The position numbers and the translations under genes were made by a program. Under the pieces are notes generated by a model. The model saw only the letters and a program-made list of their open reading frames with translations, was not told the origin of the DNA and did no database searches. DNA of 64,000 nt from Bacillus_BA fengqiuensis (lineage in GTDB: Bacteria; Bacillota; Bacilli; Bacillales; Bacillaceae_H): assembly GCA_030813035.1 (NCBI GenBank), contig JAUSTV010000001.1, one strand, 5' to 3'. Shown here piece after piece: positions 58,790-64,000 of this stretch. Positions within the stretch are counted from its first letter, which is position 1. Every line of letters begins with the position of its first letter.

Positions 58790-59278
58790 TTATTTTATCG
58801 TCTCTTCACTATGTTGAAGGGGTGGTTCCAGAACTTGTCCGACCGTCAATGCACGATAATTCCACATGATTTCCTTAATATGATTGGATTGGTCTTCCGT
58901 GCATTGAATAATGATTGTCACTTCAGGAAGTTTCTTCGGAAAACGGGAGCGGCTATTGCGCTTCTTGATGATAAAATACAAACCAAAACCGACACCAAAT
59001 CCGATTAAGGCAGCAATCAGTCCCCAAATGATCGGTCCCCATGTCAACATAAACCCAATACTCGCTCCGAACACAGCACTTCCAGTCGCAAATGAGATGC
59101 CTACTTCAAAACCTTTCGACCGAACGTCGTGTGATTTTCTCATTAACTGGAAAGGGGACATCGGTTCAGAGTCCATAAAGACCACGAGTATATGATCCCG
59201 TGGGATACCGCTGTGTTCCAAAATAGCCAATGCTTGTTCTAGCTCAATTGAGTGTTCGAACGTTCCGATAACGAGCAT
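58790..59278 (-). CDS. Hypothetical membrane protein with central glycine-rich spans
   Basis: 162 residues. A soluble N-part (MLVIGTFEHSIELEQALAILEHSGIPRDHILVVFMD) resembles the ferredoxin-like fold of general-stress or heat-induced small proteins. Next come two Gly-rich hydrophobic segments (FATGSAVFGASIGFMLTWG, LIAALIGFGVGFGLYFII) and a second soluble part (EVTIIIQCTEDQSNHIKEIMW). Function unknown. It follows the next listed gene by 15 nt on the minus strand, so the two form an operon. Confidence 0.7.
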   Translation of the reverse strand: MLVIGTFEHSIELEQALAILEHSGIPRDHILVVFMDSEPMSPFQLMRKSHDVRSKGFEVGISFATGSAVFGASIGFMLTWGPIIWGLIAALIGFGVGFGLYFIIKKRNSRSRFPKKLPEVTIIIQCTEDQSNHIKEIMWNYRALTVGQVLEPPLQHSEETIK

Positions 59279-59293
59279 TTTGTAAACACCTGC

Positions 59294-60058
59294 TTAAGGG
59301 AAGATACGCACCTTGGAGTTCCGGTAGCGATTTGCGAGATGCTGCCGCTGCTCCAGGCAAAAAAGACGATTATGTTCCACGGCTGTAACATATGCATGAA
59401 AGATTGATCCCCCCATAACGGATGGCATAAATAACAACCAGTGCGGATGAAGCATGGAAATCGACTCGTCCATACGTCCTAGCAGTAGGTTCAATAAAGA
59501 TTCATGAACATTTGATAAAGCGAGATAAGTCCACCACCAGAACATGGCGTAAAAGGCAAGTCCAAACCGGTGATTGTATAATTGACCTAAGCCGGGAAAG
59601 AAAAAAGAGTACAGCGCTCCAACTGCAGGGCTTTTTCGTTCTAAGTATTGAATTTCAGATGGAGAAATTTTTATGCTCTGAATAGCTCCATTTTCTAGCT
59701 CCGCCAGCTGGCACATTTTATTTTGGGACAAGGCTGATCGATAACTATCTCCTATCGCCAATAAATATATAATGAGATAGCCATATGTCCATTTAGGCTC
59801 AATGACCGATTTGGCAAGTTCAAATTTTCCGCAAAAGGAATAAACCATGGCTTCGTTAATATGAGCTAGCGTATTCGTAATAACTTCGGATAGTGTTAAC
59901 AGCATTCCGCGTATATATTGATTGAGCAAGAAATGCCCAAATCCAGGAAATGTTGCGGACCACCAAGCAACCATGTAAGGATTTTGCCATTGTAAATGGG
60001 TAATGCCAAATACACTGATTCGCGCAATCGGATGGCGACAACAATTGTTCATCATCAT
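59294..60058 (-). CDS. Hypothetical membrane protein with duplicated TM2-like halves
   Basis: 254 residues, four to six hydrophobic segments. Two similar halves each carry a Pro-Gly-x-Gly motif followed by a polar turn: FPGFGHFLLNQYIRGM near residue 33 and FPGLGQLYNHRFGLAF near residue 155, resembling TM2-domain hairpins. Tyr/Trp-rich spans (FWWWTYLAL). Several adjacent ATG codons (60058, 60055, 60052) follow GAGAAGG, so the exact start is unsure by two residues. First gene of an operon with the 162-residue membrane protein. No known function. Confidence 0.7.
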   Translation of the reverse strand: MMMNNCCRHPIARISVFGITHLQWQNPYMVAWWSATFPGFGHFLLNQYIRGMLLTLSEVITNTLAHINEAMVYSFCGKFELAKSVIEPKWTYGYLIIYLLAIGDSYRSALSQNKMCQLAELENGAIQSIKISPSEIQYLERKSPAVGALYSFFFPGLGQLYNHRFGLAFYAMFWWWTYLALSNVHESLLNLLLGRMDESISMLHPHWLLFMPSVMGGSIFHAYVTAVEHNRLFCLEQRQHLANRYRNSKVRIFP

Positions 60059-60398
60059 AATACCTTCTCATATAATGGTTTCTTTCAAAATGTATGATTT
60101 ACCATAGTTTGTAATGAAACGTTAAATACCATACATACATTTGTTTGAAAGTGTTGTAAAGGTTTCATACATCGAAATCTATAAAATGATCGCCATTATA
60201 CTAGATGAAGAGGTGAATCGGGTTCCCTTGCAGAGGAAAATGGAAACTTCTTATGAATGATACATATAAAGGCATAAGAAACAGACAAAAGACACCGGGG
60301 ATTTTTCGGTGTCTTTTGTCTGTTTTTATTAAGTTAAAATATGTCATGCTTCAATGTGAATTAATATATTAGTATTTTCTGCTTCAACAGTTCGGAAT
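60059..60398. other. Intergenic region with terminator
   Basis: Holds the promoter region for the minus-strand membrane protein pair (60060-60240, not resolved) and a 17-bp hairpin at 60281-60323 (ACAGACAAAAGACACCG with its complement) that ends the czrA transcript. Nothing else seen. Confidence 0.5.
60281..60323 (-). terminator. Terminator downstream of czrA
   Basis: A 17-bp perfect stem ACAGACAAAAGACACCG / CGGTGTCTTTTGTCTGT, T-rich on both outer sides. Confidence 0.8.
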
Positions 60399-60731
60399 TC
60401 AATGATGCCTTGCATGTTCAATCGATTGCTTCAATAAATCCATGACATGCTCGTCGTCATGGGAATAGTAGAGAGAGGTGCCTTCGCGGCGGAATGTCAC
60501 GAGCCGCAGGTTTTTGAGAAAGCGGAGCTGGTGGGAAACGGTTGATTGCAGCAATCCTAACCGTTTCGCTATGTCGTTGACGGAATGTTCACCCTGAAAC
60601 AGTAAGTACAAAATGCGTAAGCGGGTAGGGTCGGACAGCGCTTTAAACGTTTGCGTGACCATGAATAACGTTTCTTCATCCAACTGTTCATCTGCCGGCT
60701 TATTCGATGTTTTGTTTTTTTCTTCTTTCAT
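60399..60731 (-). CDS. czrA: ArsR/SmtB-family zinc sensor CzrA
   Basis: 110 residues. Winged helix FKALSDPTRLRILYLLFQGEHSVNDIAKRLGLLQSTVSHQLRFL. The alpha5 zinc site is complete: in HDDEHVMDLLKQSIEHARHH the Asp, His (+2), His (+13) and His (+16) have exactly the CzrA spacing. There is no N-terminal Cys cluster, which separates it from CadC at 41858. It should repress zinc/cobalt efflux genes until metal binds; the CDF gene at 20870 has a matching operator about 40 kb away. It follows the histidine kinase gene by 68 nt on the same strand. Confidence 0.92.
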   Translation of the reverse strand: MKEEKNKTSNKPADEQLDEETLFMVTQTFKALSDPTRLRILYLLFQGEHSVNDIAKRLGLLQSTVSHQLRFLKNLRLVTFRREGTSLYYSHDDEHVMDLLKQSIEHARHH

Positions 60732-60799
60732 TTAGAAATCTCCCCTGAATGGAAATGAATGTTGTCTATATTTTACCATACGATGAAAGGAATCTGCCA

Positions 60800-62203
60800 T
60801 CATTCAAAATGCTCGAGCGGAAACCGAAGTGTGACGGTTGTGCCTTCGTTGGCCGTACTCGCCAGTTCCATCGTGCCTTCGTGGCGCTGCACGATTTGCT
60901 TGACGATTGCAAGTCCCAGCCCCGTTCCGCCTTTCGTGCGCGTCCGCGCCTTATCCGCTCGGAAAAAACGCTCCCCTAATCGGACGATGTCTTCTTGTTC
61001 AATGCCGATTCCCGAGTCTTCAATCTTGATGATGACATCCTTTTCGACTCTTAAAGAAAGAAAAATCCGTCCGTTTTCCCGATTGTATTTAACCGCATTG
61101 TCAAGCAGGTTGTAAAACACTTGCGACAATCGGTCATGATCGCCGTTCATGATCACATCCCAATCAAGCTGAACTTTATAGACCAGCTGTTTTTGGCGAA
61201 AGGCGGGAATGAATTGGTCGATCGTATCCTCCAATATTTGCGCGAGAACGAGCGGTTCTTTTTTCAATGGATACATATCTGCCTCCAGTTGGGCCAAATC
61301 AAGCAAATCCTGGACAAGGCGATGCATGCGGTCTGCTTCCCGATGGATGAGGTTCATATAACGGAGGGCTTCCTCTTTGTTTTTGTACATATCCTCCTTC
61401 AACACTTCGCTGTAGCCTTTTATATAGCTGAGCGGCGTGCGCAGTTCATGCGATACATTGGCGAGAAACTCTTTCTTTTGCTGGTCCTGGTTTTCAAGCG
61501 CCTCGGTCATCTCGTTGAAGGCGAGGGCGAGATGACCCAATTCATCCTTTGATTGGACGGGAAGGCGTGCCGCCAAATTCCCGCTCGCTATATGTTGGGA
61601 GAAGGCTTCCATTTCTTTAATCGGATTGACGAGCGAGCGAACGAGCTTATTGCCGAATACGACCATGAATAGAAAGAATACCACACCCGTCCATAGTAAA
61701 ATCGGGGCCGATTTATTGAACACTTCCTGGATAGGGGAAAGGGGCAAATATAAATAAATGATGCCCATCAGCCGCTCTTCATCTAAAAGCGGGATGACCA
61801 CGCCCATAATGTCACGTTCGAACCGCTCTTCATAGCCGGTTTTAATCAAGTATTCACCTGATAATAATTTTCGTCGTTCGCGTTCAGTGATCAACGCTTC
61901 ATGGTTCATTTCGAAGGGCAGGCACGCACTTAAGTCCCTCGGGTTATCGACCAGCAGAATTTCCGACTCGGAGATGGCATTATGCCAGGCCACATTTTGT
62001 TTCAGCTGCTCGGACACTTCACCGCCCAAATATTGCGCGGCGATATTTTTTCCTTCTTGCAGCAACGACCGCTCGATGTCTTTGACGTAAAGGTCCCGAT
62101 ATAAAAAATGAATGAATAAAAACGAAAACAAAATCGTCATGCAAATGATGGCGCTCACCATGAGGCGAAAACGCGCTTGAAAAGAAAAGGAACTCCATTT
62201 CAA
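60800..62203 (-). CDS. Sensor histidine kinase
   Basis: 467 residues from TTG, 5 nt after the regulator stop. Two membrane spans (about 15-35 and 165-190) enclose an extracytoplasmic sensor of about 125 residues. HAMP (LVNPIKEMEAFSQHIASGNLAARL), HisKA with NVSHELRTPLSYIKGY, and HATPase_c with DNAVKYN, EDSGIGI and GGTGLGLAIV follow. Third gene of the lipoprotein / regulator / kinase operon. A sensor domain of this size could contact the lipoprotein outside the membrane. Confidence 0.92.
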   Translation of the reverse strand: MKWSSFSFQARFRLMVSAIICMTILFSFLFIHFLYRDLYVKDIERSLLQEGKNIAAQYLGGEVSEQLKQNVAWHNAISESEILLVDNPRDLSACLPFEMNHEALITERERRKLLSGEYLIKTGYEERFERDIMGVVIPLLDEERLMGIIYLYLPLSPIQEVFNKSAPILLWTGVVFFLFMVVFGNKLVRSLVNPIKEMEAFSQHIASGNLAARLPVQSKDELGHLALAFNEMTEALENQDQQKKEFLANVSHELRTPLSYIKGYSEVLKEDMYKNKEEALRYMNLIHREADRMHRLVQDLLDLAQLEADMYPLKKEPLVLAQILEDTIDQFIPAFRQKQLVYKVQLDWDVIMNGDHDRLSQVFYNLLDNAVKYNRENGRIFLSLRVEKDVIIKIEDSGIGIEQEDIVRLGERFFRADKARTRTKGGTGLGLAIVKQIVQRHEGTMELASTANEGTTVTLRFPLEHFE

Positions 62204-62208
62204 ATCCT

Positions 62209-62883
62209 TTACACCTCGACTTTATAGCCGACGCCCCAAACGGTATGGAGGATGTCCGCTCCTTCTTTCAGTTTCAAGCGAAGGGTTTTAATATGTGTAT
62301 CGACTGTCCGCTCGCTTCCTTCATAATCATAGCCCCATATTTTTTCGAGCAGCTGTTCCCTTGAAAAGACTTGTCCTTTATAGTCACAAAGGAATTGAAG
62401 CAACTCATATTCTTTTAGCGTAAGCGAAATGGGTTGATTGTTGAAAAAGACTTGCCGACCTTTTTTGTTGATGGATAACGGACCGACTTGCAGCAGTTCC
62501 GGTTTTGGTGATGATGGCTGCGTTCGGCGCAGAACCGCTTGAACGCGTGCGATGAGTTCACCGAAACTGAACGGTTTCATCATATAATCATCCGCTCCGA
62601 GATTCAGTCCGTGAATGCGGTCCCATTCATCTCCGCGCGCCGTTAAAAAGATGATCGGGATTTGCCTTTTTTGGCGGATGTGGGCTGCAACGGTAAACCC
62701 GTCCATCTTAGGCATCATGACGTCAAGCAAAATGAGCTGCGGACTCTTGGTGTTCAAAAGGTCCAACGCCTCTTGCCCGTTTGCCGCTTCCATACAGCGG
62801 AAACCTTCCTTTTCAAGATACAATTTGACGAGCTGGCGCATGTCCGTTTCGTCGTCCACAATTAAAATGGTTACATCTTTCAC
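62209..62883 (-). CDS. OmpR-family response regulator
   Basis: 224 residues from GTG. The receiver has VDDE near residue 10, phospho-Asp in LLDVMMPKMDGF near residue 54, FLTARGDEWD and MMKPFSFGEL. The winged helix has ISLTLKEYELLQFLCDYKG, ERTVDTHIKTLRLKL and VWGVGYKVEV. The GTG overlaps the TGA of the lipoprotein gene (GTGA) with GAGGAAG 6 nt upstream. Cognate to the kinase that follows. Confidence 0.92.
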   Translation of the reverse strand: MKDVTILIVDDETDMRQLVKLYLEKEGFRCMEAANGQEALDLLNTKSPQLILLDVMMPKMDGFTVAAHIRQKRQIPIIFLTARGDEWDRIHGLNLGADDYMMKPFSFGELIARVQAVLRRTQPSSPKPELLQVGPLSINKKGRQVFFNNQPISLTLKEYELLQFLCDYKGQVFSREQLLEKIWGYDYEGSERTVDTHIKTLRLKLKEGADILHTVWGVGYKVEV

Positions 62884-63851
62884 GCTCGTTCTTCCTCTCT
62901 AACAAATAATTGAAACGGTCCGGTTCCGACCGGAATTTGTTTGATGGTTTGAAATGTTTTTAAATCGACCACCTGGACTTTATTGCTGTCATAGCTTGCA
63001 ATATACAGCTTATCTTGAAAGAGCTTCATGGAAAAGGGATTGGACCCGGTTTCGATTTTTTCTTCGATGCGCTTCGTGTCATAATCGATTTTCCAAAGTT
63101 CATTCGAGCCGTGACTTAATGCGTATACATGATTTTGTGCACGGGCAAAGTCAATCGGCATCACGGGTGTTGTAATTTTTTCTTTTAGTGTGCCGTCAGT
63201 CAGCGAGTAGATATAAATGTCATCTTGGATTTGTTCGCCTGAACCGTGGCCCCCGAGCCATAATTCGTCCTTGTTTTCATCGATCCAGCCGCCGACTGAA
63301 CGGGGCGGTGCCGGAAACGTTCCTGCCGTTTTCCAGGAGGATTTCAAGATGACACTCATATAAGCTTCTTCGTAGCTTGCTACGTACAATTTATCGCTGC
63401 TTTCCAATATCGTAAACGGAGCGCTGTCCAGTTTCATTTCTTCGTGCTGTTTACCGTCAAGGGTAAACACCCGTAAAGAGTTTCGTTTTTGGTCTGCCGC
63501 ATATACATGAGTGCCGTCTGCTGACAAGACCATGTTTTCAATGCCTTTTCCCGTTTTCCATTCACCGAGTGCTTTTCCGCTCGAAAGTTCATAAACATAT
63601 GCACGGTCCAGCTCTTTTCCGTATAATAGAAGTTGGTCTTCTGTTAAAAATACCGCACGTTGAAAGGCAAAGGGGAGTGTCCACGTTTTTTCTTCATATG
63701 ATTCCGTATCAATAAATGAAAGGGAATGATCTTGAATGTTGACCGTCATGACATAATCCGCCTGAACAGGAATGGACGGCAAACGTTCGGGCGAAGAACA
63801 GCTCGTCAACAGCCATGGACATGCCAAAACGAAAAGAACGGTTTTCTGCAA
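62880..63851 (-). CDS. YncE-like beta-propeller lipoprotein
   Basis: 323 residues from a TTG at 63851, chosen because AAGGAGG lies 7 nt upstream. The longer frame to 63920 adds a non-signal-like N-terminus. Signal peptide with lipobox LTSC (Cys near 18). The rest is a repeated beta-propeller pattern (MTVNIQDHSLSFIDTESYEEKTW, YVYELSSGKALGEWKTGKG, HVYAADQKRNSLRVFTLDGK, KLYIASYDSNKVQVVDLKTFQTIKQIPVGTGPF). It sits outside the membrane as first gene of a two-component operon and may bind a ligand for the kinase. The ligand is unknown. Confidence 0.82.
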   Translation of the reverse strand: MQKTVLFVLACPWLLTSCSSPERLPSIPVQADYVMTVNIQDHSLSFIDTESYEEKTWTLPFAFQRAVFLTEDQLLLYGKELDRAYVYELSSGKALGEWKTGKGIENMVLSADGTHVYAADQKRNSLRVFTLDGKQHEEMKLDSAPFTILESSDKLYVASYEEAYMSVILKSSWKTAGTFPAPPRSVGGWIDENKDELWLGGHGSGEQIQDDIYIYSLTDGTLKEKITTPVMPIDFARAQNHVYALSHGSNELWKIDYDTKRIEEKIETGSNPFSMKLFQDKLYIASYDSNKVQVVDLKTFQTIKQIPVGTGPFQLFVREEERA

Positions 63852-64000
63852 AAAATCGACCTCCTTAATGTGACATGAATCAAAAGTTATAGAGTCATTA
63901 TAGTTTTGGATTTTATTCAAGTTTTTCTATTTTTTTGCTCCGAATAAACTTTTACATATTTGATTATAGGCAATAATTGTGATGAAAGCGTGAACTTTAT

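Overview
The window looks like the chromosome of a spore-forming member of the Bacillaceae. The genome is moderately AT-rich with strong AGGAGG-type ribosome binding sites and occasional TTG or GTG starts. Recognisable Bacillus-type genes include a YkgB-like lactonase, an RsbR-type stressosome protein, a SpoVB/YkvU-like flippase, the CzrA and CadC regulators and an SH3b amidase, and a dispersed Bacillus-type repeat is present. No rRNA, tRNA, prophage core or intact transposase gene was seen.

Layout. 0-5.4 kb: the tail of a cysteine-depleted ribosomal protein L33, then a five-gene Opp/Nik/Cnt-type ABC importer behind a Fur/Zur-like box. 5.7-18.4 kb: a DDRR-repeat protein, lactonase (pgl), PEP carboxylase, an acidic lipoprotein, an RsbR-like protein, a first YcgR/YcgQ-like membrane pair, a flippase and an ACT-domain malic enzyme. 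18.5-21.9 kb: a second YcgR/YcgQ-like pair behind a near-consensus Zur box, and a zinc efflux CDF protein behind a CzrA-type operator. 22.0-33.5 kb: a tandem array of four full genes and one truncated gene. They encode surface-fibre-like proteins built from 14-residue HAEG repeats (17-34 per protein) joined to a C-terminal domain resembling the autoproteolytic chaperone domain (Peptidase G2) of phage neck appendages. Two other possible surface proteins sit where the rest of copy five should be. 33.7-37.0 kb: a methyltransferase / two-component system / TVP38 operon. 37-45 kb: a copper and zinc/cadmium section with CsoR-like sites, an SDR protein, a DoxX pseudogene, a CopZ-like chaperone, a YdhK-like lipoprotein, TetR genes, a ZIP protein, CadC and CadA. 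45-56.6 kb: a glycan cluster with six glycosyltransferase-type genes (two of them double-domain paralogues), a UDP-sugar epimerase and a UDP-sugar dehydrogenase, interrupted by an IS200/IS605-like non-autonomous element that may encode a structured RNA. 56.7-64 kb, minus strand: an SH3b amidase, two unknown membrane proteins, CzrA, and a lipoprotein / response regulator / histidine kinase operon.

How it fits together. Two themes dominate. One is metal homeostasis: zinc-sparing L33, candidate Zur-controlled uptake or allocation genes, and CzrA-, CadC- and CsoR-type efflux and chaperone genes. The other is the cell or spore surface: the HAEG fibre array and the glycan cluster. A link between fibres and glycans is only inference from proximity. 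The most unusual item is the HAEG / Peptidase-G2 tandem array, followed by the orphan IS605-like structured RNA element and the double-domain glycosyltransferases.
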